DNA of 64,000 bases from the NCBI RefSeq assembly GCF_001277255.1, contig NZ_CP012264.1:744001-808000 (forward strand), in the 5' to 3' direction. The position numbers and the translations under genes are program-made. Below the pieces are notes generated by a model. That model saw nothing but the letters and a program-made list of their open reading frames with translations, was not told the DNA's origin and searched no databases. Below, in pieces: positions 1 through 8,477 of the stretch. Source of the DNA: Cronobacter condimenti 1330 (GTDB taxonomy: Bacteria > Pseudomonadota > Gammaproteobacteria > Enterobacterales > Enterobacteriaceae). Within the stretch, counting starts at the first letter, position 1. Each line of letters opens with the position of its first letter.

Positions 1-1
1 G

Positions 2-2563
2 CGTGATAAAAACGACAACTGCATCATCGTCTGCTCTATTGAAAACTTCGACGCGATGGGTATCCACACCGGTGATTCCATCACCGTAGCGCCTGCCCAG
101 ACGCTGACCGACAAGGAATACCAAATCATGCGTAACGCCTCAATGGCGGTACTGCGTGAAATTGGCGTCGAAACCGGCGGCTCTAACGTACAGTTTGCGG
201 TAAACCCGAAAAATGGCCGTCTGATTGTTATCGAAATGAACCCGCGTGTGTCGCGCTCCTCGGCACTGGCTTCTAAAGCAACCGGCTTCCCGATTGCTAA
301 AGTCGCGGCGAAGCTGGCGGTAGGTTACACCCTCGATGAACTGATGAACGACATCACCGGCGGGCGCACGCCAGCGTCGTTTGAGCCCTCCATCGACTAC
401 GTAGTCACTAAAATTCCGCGCTTTAACTTCGAGAAATTCGCCGGTGCTAATGACCGCCTGACCACCCAGATGAAATCGGTGGGCGAAGTCATGGCGATTG
501 GCCGCACCCAGCAGGAATCGATGCAGAAAGCTCTGCGCGGCCTGGAAGTGGGCGCGACCGGTTTCGACCCGAAAGTGAGCCTGGATGACCCGGAAGCGCT
601 GACCAAAATCCGCCGTGAACTGAAAGACGCCGGTGCTGAGCGTATCTGGTACATCGCCGATGCGTTCCGCGCAGGCCTGTCTGTGGACGGCGTGTTTAAC
701 CTGACAAACATTGACCGCTGGTTCCTGGTGCAGATTGAAGAACTGGTGCGCCTGGAAGAACAGGTGGCCGAGCAGGGCATCAACGGTCTGAACGCCGATT
801 TCCTGCGTATGCTTAAGCGCAAAGGTTTTGCCGATGCGCGTCTGGCGAAACTCGCAGGCGTGAGCGAATCGGAAATCCGTAAGCTGCGCGAGCAGTACAA
901 CCTCCATCCGGTCTACAAACGCGTGGATACCTGCGCGGCAGAATTCGCGACCGATACTGCCTACATGTACTCAACCTATGAAGAAGAGTGCGAAGCTAAC
1001 CCGAATCAGGATCGTGAAAAAATCATGGTGCTGGGCGGCGGGCCGAACCGTATCGGCCAGGGCATCGAGTTTGACTACTGCTGCGTACACGCTGCGCTGG
1101 CGCTGCGCGAAGATGGTTACGAGACCATCATGGTCAACTGTAACCCGGAAACCGTGTCGACGGATTACGACACCTCCGACCGTCTCTACTTCGAGCCGGT
1201 GACGCTGGAAGATGTGCTGGAAATCGTGCGCATCGAGAAACCGAAAGGCGTTATCGTGCAGTACGGTGGCCAGACCCCGCTGAAACTGGCGCGAGCGCTT
1301 GAAGCGGCTGGCGTGCCGGTTATCGGCACCAGCCCGGATGCCATCGACCGCGCTGAAGACCGCGAGCGTTTCCAGCAGGCGGTGGATCGCCTGAAGCTGA
1401 AACAACCGGCGAACGCTACGGTAACGGCCATCGAACAGGCCATCGAGAAAGCGAAAGACATCGGCTACCCGCTGGTGGTGCGCCCGTCCTACGTTCTGGG
1501 CGGTCGCGCGATGGAGATTGTCTACGATGAAGCCGACCTGCGCCGTTACTTCCAGACAGCAGTGAGCGTTTCCAACGACGCGCCGGTTCTGCTGGACCGC
1601 TTCCTGGATGACGCGGTAGAAGTGGATGTGGACGCTATCTGCGACGGCGAAATGGTGCTGATTGGCGGCATCATGGAACATATCGAGCAGGCGGGCGTGC
1701 ACTCGGGCGACTCCGCGTGTTCGCTCCCGGCGTACACCTTAAGCCAGGAGATTCAGGACGTTATGCGCCAGCAGGTGCAGAAACTGGCCTTTGAACTCCA
1801 GGTGCGTGGCCTGATGAACGTGCAGTTCGCAGTGAAAGATAACGAAGTGTATCTGATTGAAGTGAACCCGCGTGCCGCACGTACCGTGCCGTTCGTCTCC
1901 AAAGCCACCGGCGTGCCGCTGGCGAAAGTGGCCGCGCGCGTCATGGCGGGCAAAACGCTGAGCGAGCAGGGCGTGACCAAAGAAATTATCCCGCCGTACT
2001 ACTCGGTGAAAGAAGTGGTGCTGCCGTTCAATAAATTCCCGGGCGTCGACCCGCTGCTGGGGCCAGAAATGCGCTCCACCGGTGAAGTGATGGGCGTGGG
2101 CCGCACCTTCGCGGAGGCGTTCGCCAAAGCGCAGCTTGGCAGTAACTCCACCATGAAGAAGCAGGGCCGTGCGCTGCTGTCGGTGCGTGAAGGCGACAAA
2201 GAGCGCGTGGTGGATCTTGCCGCCAAACTGCTGAAATTTGGCTTTGAGCTCGATGCGACCCACGGTACGGCAATCGTGCTGGGTGAGGCGGGCATTAACC
2301 CGCGTCTGGTGAACAAGGTGCATGAGGGCCGCCCGCACATTCAGGACAGGATCAAGAATGGCGAATACACCTACATCATCAACACCACCGCGGGCCGCCA
2401 GGCGATTGAAGACTCTAAGCTGATTCGCCGCAGCGCGCTGCAGTATAAAGTGCATTACGACACCACGCTGAATGGCGGTTTCGCCACGGCGATGGCGCTG
2501 AATGCCGACGCTACCGAAAAGGTCACTTCCGTGCAGGAAATGCACGCGCAAATCACGAAATAA
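2..2563 (+). CDS. carB: Carbamoyl-phosphate synthase large subunit, 3' part (5' end outside window)
   Basis: The large subunit makes carbamoyl phosphate from ammonia (passed on by CarA), bicarbonate and two ATP, feeding pyrimidine and arginine synthesis in the cytoplasm. The reading frame is open from base 2, so the start lies upstream. About 853 residues are present of the roughly 1073 usual for enteric CarB. Visible parts are the end of the first ATP-grasp half (NPRVSRSS), the linker, the second synthetase half opening with the glycine-rich GGGPNRIGQGIEFD at about base 1030, its own NPRAART motif, and the C-terminal MGS-like allosteric domain that binds UMP and ornithine. A strong terminator follows 20 bp after the stop. 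Identification is secure. The carA promoter with its arginine and pyrimidine control is not in view. Confidence 0.98.
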   Translation, partial: RDKNDNCIIVCSIENFDAMGIHTGDSITVAPAQTLTDKEYQIMRNASMAVLREIGVETGGSNVQFAVNPKNGRLIVIEMNPRVSRSSALASKATGFPIAKVAAKLAVGYTLDELMNDITGGRTPASFEPSIDYVVTKIPRFNFEKFAGANDRLTTQMKSVGEVMAIGRTQQESMQKALRGLEVGATGFDPKVSLDDPEALTKIRRELKDAGAERIWYIADAFRAGLSVDGVFNLTNIDRWFLVQIEELVRLEEQVAEQGINGLNADFLRMLKRKGFADARLAKLAGVSESEIRKLREQYNLHPVYKRVDTCAAEFATDTAYMYSTYEEECEANPNQDREKIMVLGGGPNRIGQGIEFDYCCVHAALALREDGYETIMVNCNPETVSTDYDTSDRLYFEPVTLEDVLEIVRIEKPKGVIVQYGGQTPLKLARALEAAGVPVIGTSPDAIDRAEDRERFQQAVDRLKLKQPANATVTAIEQAIEKAKDIGYPLVVRPSYVLGGRAMEIVYDEADLRRYFQTAVSVSNDAPVLLDRFLDDAVEVDVDAICDGEMVLIGGIMEHIEQAGVHSGDSACSLPAYTLSQEIQDVMRQQVQKLAFELQVRGLMNVQFAVKDNEVYLIEVNPRAARTVPFVSKATGVPLAKVAARVMAGKTLSEQGVTKEIIPPYYSVKEVVLPFNKFPGVDPLLGPEMRSTGEVMGVGRTFAEAFAKAQLGSNSTMKKQGRALLSVREGDKERVVDLAAKLLKFGFELDATHGTAIVLGEAGINPRLVNKVHEGRPHIQDRIKNGEYTYIINTTAGRQAIEDSKLIRRSALQYKVHYDTTLNGGFATAMALNADATEKVTSVQEMHAQITK

Positions 2564-2582
2564 GCTATCGTGAATGCCCTGA

Positions 2583-2607
2583 AAGCCAGCGTAAGCTGGC
2601 TTTTTTA
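2583..2607 (+). terminator. Rho-independent terminator after carB
   Basis: A 6-bp GC-rich stem (GCCAGC at 2585-2590, GCTGGC at 2595-2600) encloses a GTAA tetraloop and is followed by six T. Flanking A and T residues extend the stem. It lies directly after the carB stop codon and should end carAB transcription. Confidence 0.9.
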
Positions 2608-2723
2608 TTGGCACTTCCCCCCTAAATTTAATAGCTAATTTTTTCTCACTACGGTGTGGCCATCCGTTACCCTTACCGCCGTGTCATTTACTGAATTTAT
2701 GTTTCACGTTTAAGGAGAAACAC

Positions 2724-3587
2724 GTGTTAAGAAAAGTCATGCTTTTGAGTGCCTGCCTGGCATTAACCGCCTGCTTTGGCGACAGTGAAAGTCGAGAATT
2801 TCTGATTGATAACCCAACCGGGAAAGCGGTAGCGATTTCGATTGACGATCAAAAATTAACGATCCCGGCGCAGGAGTCACAGAATATTAAACTGGATGCG
2901 GGGCAACATACGCTGACGCTTGAAAATGGCGAAAAGGTGAAGTTCAGCGTGCTTGGCGCCTGGCCTCGCTCAGGGGTGAATGGGTTAATTAACCCGACCC
3001 GTACGCGTTATATTTACGTGATCCAAAAATATCTGGCGGAAGGCGTAACACCCGCCGGTGAAAATGGCGATGTGCATACCCTCACGATTGATGGGGAAGT
3101 TGTTACTGGCCCGTTCGAAGATATGGGCAGCGAACTGTTTATCGATAATGCGTTGAAAAACTGGGAGCTGAACCCGACAGAAGCGTTCCCGGAATCAATG
3201 TCATCAACGTCTGCGGATAATTACAAAACCAAGCTTTTCCGCGTAGAAGACTTTAAGCATTTTTATAACAATGAGTTTTCGCCATCCGTTGAATACACCG
3301 ACAATATGCGTATCACGGAGTCACGTTATCAGCCGCCTGTGATCACTGCGCATTTCAATTCTCCGGAACTTCAGCAAAACCTGAAAGATGCCACCAAAAT
3401 TTATAATGACTTTATTCACGCGGCGTCGGCAAGCGAGCAAAAAGATTTGCTGAAAGCGTTTGAAAAACAGAATCAGGATAAATGGCGCAGCCCTAAAGCG
3501 GGCGGTGAAGAGCTGACTCGTTATTATGAAGTTATGACCAATCTGAATCACACCATGATGGGCTCTGTTCTGGAGCTTAAGCCTTAA
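2724..3587 (+). CDS. Predicted lipoprotein of unknown function
   Basis: I do not recognise this 287-residue protein. It starts with GTG at 2724, preceded at good spacing by AAGGAG (2712-2717). The N-terminus is a lipoprotein signal: a short basic stretch, a hydrophobic core and the lipobox LTAC, with Cys17 as the likely lipidated residue. The next residues, FGDSES, do not place Asp at +2, so outer-membrane sorting is more likely than inner-membrane retention. Residues about 25-75 look like a beta-rich repeat domain (short strands around IDDQKLTIPAQESQNIKLDAGQ). The rest is mixed and charged, with no catalytic motif I can name. The gene looks more AT-rich than carB and kefC, which may hint at acquisition. 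It stands alone between carB and a small lipoprotein gene. Confidence 0.8.
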   Translation: MLRKVMLLSACLALTACFGDSESREFLIDNPTGKAVAISIDDQKLTIPAQESQNIKLDAGQHTLTLENGEKVKFSVLGAWPRSGVNGLINPTRTRYIYVIQKYLAEGVTPAGENGDVHTLTIDGEVVTGPFEDMGSELFIDNALKNWELNPTEAFPESMSSTSADNYKTKLFRVEDFKHFYNNEFSPSVEYTDNMRITESRYQPPVITAHFNSPELQQNLKDATKIYNDFIHAASASEQKDLLKAFEKQNQDKWRSPKAGGEELTRYYEVMTNLNHTMMGSVLELKP

Positions 3588-3596
3588 CGTCTGTCT

Positions 3597-3626
3597 GCCG
3601 GGCATTGCTCGATGAGAATGCCCGGC
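3597..3626 (+). terminator. Hairpin after the lipoprotein gene (possible terminator)
   Basis: A perfect 10-bp inverted repeat (GCCGGGCATT at 3597-3606, AATGCCCGGC at 3617-3626) begins 9 bp after the stop codon at 3587. There is no T-run behind it, so it may be a weak terminator, an mRNA 3' stabiliser or an intergenic repeat. Confidence 0.5.
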
Positions 3627-3719
3627 CTCAGAACCTTCTGTATTTTCATACACTTTCAGTACGTTAACCTAAAATAATGGGGTGAGTAATCAAATCCAAC
3701 TGAAAGCAGGGAGAACACC

Positions 3720-3953
3720 ATGCGATCGAACCTACTGATAACGTCCATTTTTGCTGCCGCCTCGTTGTTGACCGTTGCAGGCTGTTCATCCAATCAGGCC
3801 GTTAAAACCACCGATGGCAAGACGATTGTCACGGACGGAAAACCTGAAGTAGATAGCGATACCGGACTGGTCTCTTATAAAAATGCCCAGACCGGCCAGA
3901 CCGAGCAGGTCAATCGCGACCAGGTGAAATCCATGAGCGAGCTGGATAACTAA
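3720..3953 (+). CDS. Small YgdI/YgdR-type lipoprotein
   Basis: The 77-residue product has a signal peptide ending in the lipobox VAGC (Cys22) followed by SSNQ. The mature part is a short domain typical of the enteric YgdI/YgdR (DUF903) lipoproteins: a TTDGKTIVTDGKPEVD..TGLVSYKN core, then a polar segment ending in MSELDN. The function of the family is unknown and several paralogues occur per genome. GGGAG at 3710-3714 supports the ATG. An 8-bp inverted repeat (CTTTCAGT 3653-3660, ACTGAAAG 3699-3706) frames the upstream region and could be regulatory. The gene forms its own unit and converges on the next lipoprotein gene. Confidence 0.8.
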   Translation: MRSNLLITSIFAAASLLTVAGCSSNQAVKTTDGKTIVTDGKPEVDSDTGLVSYKNAQTGQTEQVNRDQVKSMSELDN

Positions 3954-3969
3954 CGGTACCCGCCTGCCA

Positions 3970-4015
3970 CACCGCCCGCGCTCACGCCTTCGGCGTGTGA
4001 CTTCACCGGGCGGTG
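3970..4015. terminator. Nested inverted repeat between convergent lipoprotein genes
   Basis: The outer arms CACCGCCCG (3970-3978) and CGGGCGGTG (4007-4015) enclose an inner hairpin (CACGCC 3983-3988, GGCGTG 3992-3997). The element lies between the stop codons of two converging genes and probably ends transcription from both sides, although neither side has a long T-run. Confidence 0.5.
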
Positions 4016-4023
4016 AATTCCCT

Positions 4024-4410
4024 TCAGTTATTGCCACGAACCGCGATTCCTTCCCGTGTGTTAACCACTGAAAATTCTCGTGTGATATAGCGATGCGACG
4101 TCGTGTCGACAGTCACGCTATAACGTTTGCCCGGTGAAAAATGAAAATCGTTGAGGGCCGGTGTGCAGCGCCGCGCATCCAGCATTAACGCGCTGGCGAC
4201 CATATTCTCGGCAAAGATGTCATTTTGCGCCTCGTAGCTCCAGACGCTGACCCGCAGGATCTTTTCCGGCACGGGAACAGTCTCTTCATCAACCGATATG
4301 CAGAGTTTGCCGTCGCTCACCTCGGTTTGTGCTGGCAGGAAACTGACGCGGTCTCCCAGGAGGCATCCTGAGAGCAGACAGGCGAAAGCGGGAATAACGA
4401 TCTTTTTCAT
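4024..4410 (-). CDS. Putative periplasmic lipoprotein, possibly immunity-like
   Basis: The 128-residue product has an N-terminal lipoprotein signal with the lipobox LSGC (Cys16). The mature part is a compact, probably all-beta domain with two further cysteines (in KLCISV and RRCTPA) that could form a disulfide in the periplasm. The pattern LLxGxxxSFxPAQTxVxDGxLCIxV resembles small enterobacterial lipoproteins that automatic annotation labels as putative type VI secretion immunity lipoproteins. That is family memory, not proof. No effector gene or secretion component is nearby, so it would be an orphan. It is transcribed leftward, convergent with the YgdR-like gene and divergent from kefF. Confidence 0.7.
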   Translation of the reverse strand: MKKIVIPAFACLLSGCLLGDRVSFLPAQTEVSDGKLCISVDEETVPVPEKILRVSVWSYEAQNDIFAENMVASALMLDARRCTPALNDFHFSPGKRYSVTVDTTSHRYITREFSVVNTREGIAVRGNN

Positions 4411-4606
4411 AGCGGCAATCCTTGCACCGGCTAAAACAGAGCGGACATTATGCCTGCGCGCGAAGACGCTGGCATCAGCGCGCGTCGATAGGCATGCAGC
4501 CTTAACGCGAGAGGCCGGAATACCCCTGCGGATTGTCCCTGTAAGCGCGCCTGTTAACTGGCTACACTCATTGCATTCTTATGGTGGGCAGAACACAGGC
4601 AAAGTT

Positions 4607-5137
4607 ATGATTTTAATTATTTATGCGCACCCCTATCCGCACCACTCCCACGCCAACCGGCGGATGCTGGAACATGTGCAGGGGCTGGACGAACTCGAAG
4701 TGCGCTCGCTGTATGAACGTTATCCCGATTTCAATATTAACGTGGCGGATGAGCAGGCGGCGCTGGCGCGTGCCGACCTGATTGTCTGGCAGCATCCCAT
4801 GCAGTGGTACAGCGTGCCGCCGCTCTTCAAACTCTGGCTCGATAAAGTCTTGTCGCACGGCTGGGCCTACGGCAAAGGCGGAACGGCGCTAAGGGGCAAA
4901 AGCGTGTTATGGGCCGTCACGACGGGTGGCGACAAATCCCATTTTGAGATTGGCGATCATCCCGGCTTTGATGTGCTTGCTCAGCCTTTGCAGGCGACGG
5001 CGCTCTATTGCGGCCTTAACTGGCTTACGCCTTACGCGATGCACCGCACCTTTGTCTGCGATGATGAAACGCTGGAAGGCAACGCGCGTGAATATCAAAA
5101 ACGGTTAACCGACTGGCAGGAGCATTTCCATGGATAG
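4607..5137 (+). CDS. kefF: KefC ancillary quinone oxidoreductase
   Basis: KefF is a cytoplasmic FMN-dependent quinone reductase of the flavodoxin-like NQO family. It binds KefC and is needed for its full glutathione-adduct-gated efflux activity. The protein is 176 residues, as in E. coli. The N-terminal IIYAHPYPHHSHANRRML is the family's nucleotide-binding loop, and the block from WQHPMQWYSVPP to the Trp and Asp of LWLDKVL is diagnostic. The ATG at 4607 was chosen because the product matches the family length. The frame stays open about 300 bp upstream without family-like sequence. Its end overlaps the kefC start by 8 bp, so the two are translationally coupled. Confidence 0.95.
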   Translation: MILIIYAHPYPHHSHANRRMLEHVQGLDELEVRSLYERYPDFNINVADEQAALARADLIVWQHPMQWYSVPPLFKLWLDKVLSHGWAYGKGGTALRGKSVLWAVTTGGDKSHFEIGDHPGFDVLAQPLQATALYCGLNWLTPYAMHRTFVCDDETLEGNAREYQKRLTDWQEHFHG

Positions 5138-6992
5138 TCATACCCTCATTCAGGCGCTGATCTACCTCGGATCGGCGGCGCTGATTGTGCCAGTTGCAGT
5201 GCGCGTGGGACTGGGCTCGGTACTGGGATATTTAATTGCAGGCGCGCTGATTGGCCCGTGGGGATTGCGGCTGGTGACCGATGCGCAGGCTATTTTGCAT
5301 TTCGCGGAAATCGGCGTGGTATTGATGCTGTTTGTTATCGGCCTTGAGCTTGATCCGCAGCGCTTGTGGAAACTGCGCGCCTCGGTATTCGGGGGTGGCG
5401 CGCTGCAAATGGGCGCGTGCGGCCTGTTGCTGGGCGGTTTTTGTATGGCGCTGGGGCTGCGCTGGCAGGTGGCGCTTCTGATTGGCCTGACGCTCGCGCT
5501 CTCCTCAACGGCCATTGCCATGCAGGCGATGAATGAGCGTAATCTCACGGCATCGCAGATGGGGCGCAGCGCGTTCGCTGTGCTGCTGTTTCAGGATATT
5601 GCGGCTATCCCGTTGGTCGCGATGATCCCGCTGCTTGCCGCGAGTGGTGAGGCGATGACCGCTGGCGTGTTTTTACTCTCGGCATTAAAAGTCGTCGGCG
5701 CGCTGGCGCTGGTAGTCATACTCGGCCGCTTTGTGGCGCGTCCGGCGCTGCGTTTTGTGGCGCGCTCGGGGCTTCGTGAGGTTTTCAGCGCCGTCGCGCT
5801 CTTCCTGGTGTTTGGCTTTGGACTGCTGCTCGAAGAGGCGGGGCTGTCGATGGCAATGGGCGCCTTCCTTGCTGGCGTGTTACTGGCAAGCTCGGAATAC
5901 CGCCACGCGCTGGAGAGCGACATCGAACCTTTTAAAGGCTTGCTGCTGGGGCTCTTTTTTATCGGCGTTGGCATGTCGGTGGATTTTGGCACGCTGGTCG
6001 CGCATCCACTGCGGGTGCTGATCCTGCTGTTGGGGTTCCTCGTTATCAAAACCGTCACGCTGTGGCTGGTGGCGAAACCGTTGAAGGTGCCGGGGCGTCA
6101 GCGTCGCTGGTTTGCGGCGCTGTTAGGGCAGGGGAGCGAATTCGCCTTTGTTATTTTCGGTGCGGCGCGTAGTGCCGAGGTGCTCGATGCCGAATGGGCG
6201 AAGGCGCTGACGCTCGCCGTGGCGCTCTCTATGGCGGCCACGCCGCTCCTGCTGGTGTTGCTAAGCCGGCTTGAGAAATCAGGCCAGCAGCAGGCGCGCG
6301 AGGCGGATGAGATAGATGAAGAGCAGCCGCGCGTGATCGTCGCGGGCTTCGGGCGTTTCGGGCAGATAGCTGGCCGTTTGCTGCTTTCGAGCGGCGTGAA
6401 AATGGTGGTGCTCGACCACGACCCGGATCATATCGAGACGCTGCGCAAGTTCGGGATGAAAGTGTTTTACGGCGACGCCACGCGCGTCGATTTGCTGGAA
6501 TCCGCCGGGGTGGCGAAAGCGGAAGTGTTGATTAACGCAATCGACGATCCGCAGGCGAATTTGCAACTGACGGAACTGGTCCAGACACATTTCCCGCAGG
6601 TGCGAATTATCGCCCGCGCCCGCGATGTGGACCATTATATCCGTCTGCGTCAGGCGGGCGTGGCGCAGCCGGAGCGCGAAACGTTTGAAGGCGCGCTGCG
6701 GGTCGGGCGTATTGCGCTGGAAGAACTCGGCATTGGCCGGTATGAAGCGCGCGAGCGGGCCGACCTGTTCCGTTGTTACAACCAGCAGATGATTGACGAG
6801 ATGGCCGAGGGCGATAACGACACTACAGCGCGTGCCGCGACCTTCAGGCGCACCAGCGCGATGCTGACGGAGATAATCAGTGAGGACCGTGCGCACTTAT
6901 CGCTGATTCAGCGCCACGGCTGGCAGGGAACGCAGGAAGGTAAGCACACTGGCAATGATGCCGATGAACCTGCGGTCACACCGCAGCCATAA
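5130..6992 (+). CDS. kefC: Glutathione-regulated potassium-efflux antiporter
   Basis: KefC exports potassium in exchange for protons when electrophiles form glutathione adducts, acidifying and so protecting the cytoplasm. The 620-residue length equals E. coli KefC. The first 380 or so residues are a string of hydrophobic segments typical of CPA2 antiporters, with the ALIGPWGLRLVTD loop early on. From about residue 399 a KTN/RCK domain begins (VIVAGFGRFGQIAGR, Rossmann glycine pattern GxGxxG; acidic residue in VVLDHDPD). A charged linker and C-terminal tail follow. It overlaps kefF by 8 bp and forms an operon with it. A strong terminator follows immediately. Confidence 0.97.
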   Translation: MDSHTLIQALIYLGSAALIVPVAVRVGLGSVLGYLIAGALIGPWGLRLVTDAQAILHFAEIGVVLMLFVIGLELDPQRLWKLRASVFGGGALQMGACGLLLGGFCMALGLRWQVALLIGLTLALSSTAIAMQAMNERNLTASQMGRSAFAVLLFQDIAAIPLVAMIPLLAASGEAMTAGVFLLSALKVVGALALVVILGRFVARPALRFVARSGLREVFSAVALFLVFGFGLLLEEAGLSMAMGAFLAGVLLASSEYRHALESDIEPFKGLLLGLFFIGVGMSVDFGTLVAHPLRVLILLLGFLVIKTVTLWLVAKPLKVPGRQRRWFAALLGQGSEFAFVIFGAARSAEVLDAEWAKALTLAVALSMAATPLLLVLLSRLEKSGQQQAREADEIDEEQPRVIVAGFGRFGQIAGRLLLSSGVKMVVLDHDPDHIETLRKFGMKVFYGDATRVDLLESAGVAKAEVLINAIDDPQANLQLTELVQTHFPQVRIIARARDVDHYIRLRQAGVAQPERETFEGALRVGRIALEELGIGRYEARERADLFRCYNQQMIDEMAEGDNDTTARAATFRRTSAMLTEIISEDRAHLSLIQRHGWQGTQEGKHTGNDADEPAVTPQP

Positions 6993-7020
6993 AAAAAACG
7001 CCCCGACCGGGGCTTTTTTT
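6993..7020. terminator. Bidirectional terminator between kefC and the LysE-type gene
   Basis: GCCCC (7000-7004) and GGGGC (7009-7013) form a stem with loop GACC. It is preceded by a run of A and followed by seven T. The symmetric A/T flanks let it serve kefC on the plus strand and the converging exporter gene on the minus strand. Confidence 0.9.
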
Positions 7021-7041
7021 GGCGATGTGAAAAGGGCGGCG

Positions 7042-7656
7042 TTAGCTCAGCGCGACTTTAATACCCAACGCCAGCAACATGCCGCCCAGCAGTTTGTCGA
7101 TGACCTTTTGCGCTTTGGTCAGGCCCCGGCGTACCGGCTGGCTCTGGATGAGCAAAACCAGCAACGGCCACCAGACCAGCGTCAGCGCGACGATAATGCC
7201 CGCGTACCAGAGTTTTTCCATCATGCCCGAGTTAACGTTCAGCACCTGGGTGAACATCGCAAGGAAGAAGAGGGTGGCTTTGGGGTTCAGCAGGTTGCAG
7301 AGATAGCCCTGGATAAACGCTTTTTTAAGCGAGGTGGTCTCCTGCGCCACGCCGTCCAGCGCAAGGCTCGTGGTGCCGCGCGCCAGTAGCGCGTTGACGC
7401 CAAGCCACACCAGATACGCTGCGCCGACATATTTCAGCGCGCCGAAAAGCCACGGCGTTGTGGTGATGACCACCGCAATGCCAGCCACGCAGTAGGTCAT
7501 ATGCGTCACGACACCTGCGATGACGCCCGCAGCGGTCATCATCGCCGCGCTTCGCGGATAACGTGCCGCGTTCTTAATGACCAGAAAAAAGTCGGGGCCC
7601 GGCGAGAGCATGCCCAGCGCCGCAATGGTGGCAACGAAAAGGGTGGTTTCCAGCAT
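7042..7656 (-). CDS. LysE/RhtB-family amino-acid exporter
   Basis: The 204-residue inner-membrane protein has about six hydrophobic segments and the family signature near the N-terminus (GMLSPGPDFFLVIKNA, residues about 15-30), plus the internal GYLCNLLNPKATLFF block. LysE/RhtB proteins export amino acids such as threonine, homoserine or lysine by proton exchange. The substrate cannot be read from the sequence; threonine- or homoserine-type RhtC relatives look closest. E. coli K-12 has no gene here between kefC and folA, so this is an accessory insertion in an otherwise conserved order. It converges on kefC and diverges from folA. Confidence 0.9.
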   Translation of the reverse strand: MLETTLFVATIAALGMLSPGPDFFLVIKNAARYPRSAAMMTAAGVIAGVVTHMTYCVAGIAVVITTTPWLFGALKYVGAAYLVWLGVNALLARGTTSLALDGVAQETTSLKKAFIQGYLCNLLNPKATLFFLAMFTQVLNVNSGMMEKLWYAGIIVALTLVWWPLLVLLIQSQPVRRGLTKAQKVIDKLLGGMLLALGIKVALS

Positions 7657-7882
7657 GGTGAATCCTCACATCAACGAGCGCGCACTATAAAGCATTCCGC
7701 GTGTTTTGGCATCTGCGTCAATGTGCAACGCGGAGGCTTTACGGCGCTGTAAAGACGAAGCGCCAGTGGTTTCAAACGGTTAACGCACCGGTGGAAAAAT
7801 GTGCATCGTGCACCACGCAGCAGAACAAAAAAAATTCTCCGTCTGGTTCGGGTCGCCAGTCGACTAAAGATTGCGCTTTCCG

Positions 7883-7888
7883 TATAGT
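7883..7888 (+). promoter_or_regulatory. Probable folA promoter -10 box
   Basis: TATAGT lies 33 bp before the folA ATG, in a stretch resembling the known E. coli folA promoter (GACTAAAGATT upstream, then TATAGTGGCG and a T-run). The -35 position holds only a weak match (around 7859-7865). The rest of the 264-bp gap between the exporter and folA shows no gene. Confidence 0.5.
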
Positions 7889-7920
7889 GGCGGCAATTTT
7901 TTATACCTGGGAAATTATCA

Positions 7921-8400
7921 ATGATCAGTCTGATTGCGGCCTTAGCGGTGGATCGCGTAATTGGTATGGAAAACGCCATGCCGTGGGACCTCCCTGCCGA
8001 TCTCGCCTGGTTTAAACGTAACACGCTTAACAAACCGGTTATCATGGGGCGTCTGACCTGGGAATCCATCGGTCGTCCGCTGCCGGGCCGTAAAAATATC
8101 GTGCTGAGTAGCCGTCCTGGCGATGACGATCGCGTGGTGTGGGTGCGCTCTGTCGAGGAAGCGTTGCAGGCCTGCGGTGATGCCGAAGAAGTGATGGTGA
8201 TTGGCGGCGGTCGCGTTTACGAGCAGTTCCTGCCGCGCGCGCAGCGTCTTTATCTCACCCATATTGATGCGGAAGTGGAAGGCGACACCCATTTCCCGGA
8301 TTACGAGCCGGACGAGTGGCAATCGGTGTTTAGCGAGTTTCATGATGCTGACGAGAAAAACTCGCACAGCTATTGCTTTGAGATCCTGGAGCGCCGTTAA
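7921..8400 (+). CDS. folA: Dihydrofolate reductase
   Basis: FolA reduces dihydrofolate to tetrahydrofolate with NADPH and is the target of trimethoprim. The protein has 159 residues, the E. coli length. Diagnostic motifs are the N-terminal MISLIAALAVDRVIGMENAMPWDLPADL, where Pro21, Trp22 and the catalytic Asp27 fall as expected, the MGRLTWESIGRPLPGR cofactor loop, and VIGGGRVYEQFLP. E. coli has His at the Leu of MGRLTW, a normal species difference. It is a single-gene unit with its own promoter and a strong terminator. Confidence 0.98.
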   Translation: MISLIAALAVDRVIGMENAMPWDLPADLAWFKRNTLNKPVIMGRLTWESIGRPLPGRKNIVLSSRPGDDDRVVWVRSVEEALQACGDAEEVMVIGGGRVYEQFLPRAQRLYLTHIDAEVEGDTHFPDYEPDEWQSVFSEFHDADEKNSHSYCFEILERR

Positions 8401-8431
8401 GCCGCGTTGTGGCAACGGTTGTGATAAAAAA

Positions 8432-8461
8432 GCGGGTGCGCATGGCGCATCCGCTTTTTTT
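8432..8461 (+). terminator. Rho-independent terminator after folA
   Basis: A 10-bp stem (GCGGGTGCGC 8432-8441, GCGCATCCGC 8445-8454, one G-T pair) has a 3-nt loop and is followed by seven T. Confidence 0.92.
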
Positions 8462-8477
8462 ATGAGATTCATCGAAG

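Noticed and set aside
140..907. 255-codon open frame on the minus strand
   Set aside because: Antisense to carB, without a ribosome-binding site or family likeness.
4298..4606. N-terminal extension of kefF
   Set aside because: The frame is open upstream but runs into the divergent lipoprotein gene and has no KefF-like sequence. The ATG at 4607 gives the family length.
7671..8069. 132-codon minus-strand frame across the folA promoter
   Set aside because: Overlaps the folA promoter and 5' coding region, with no family-like sequence.
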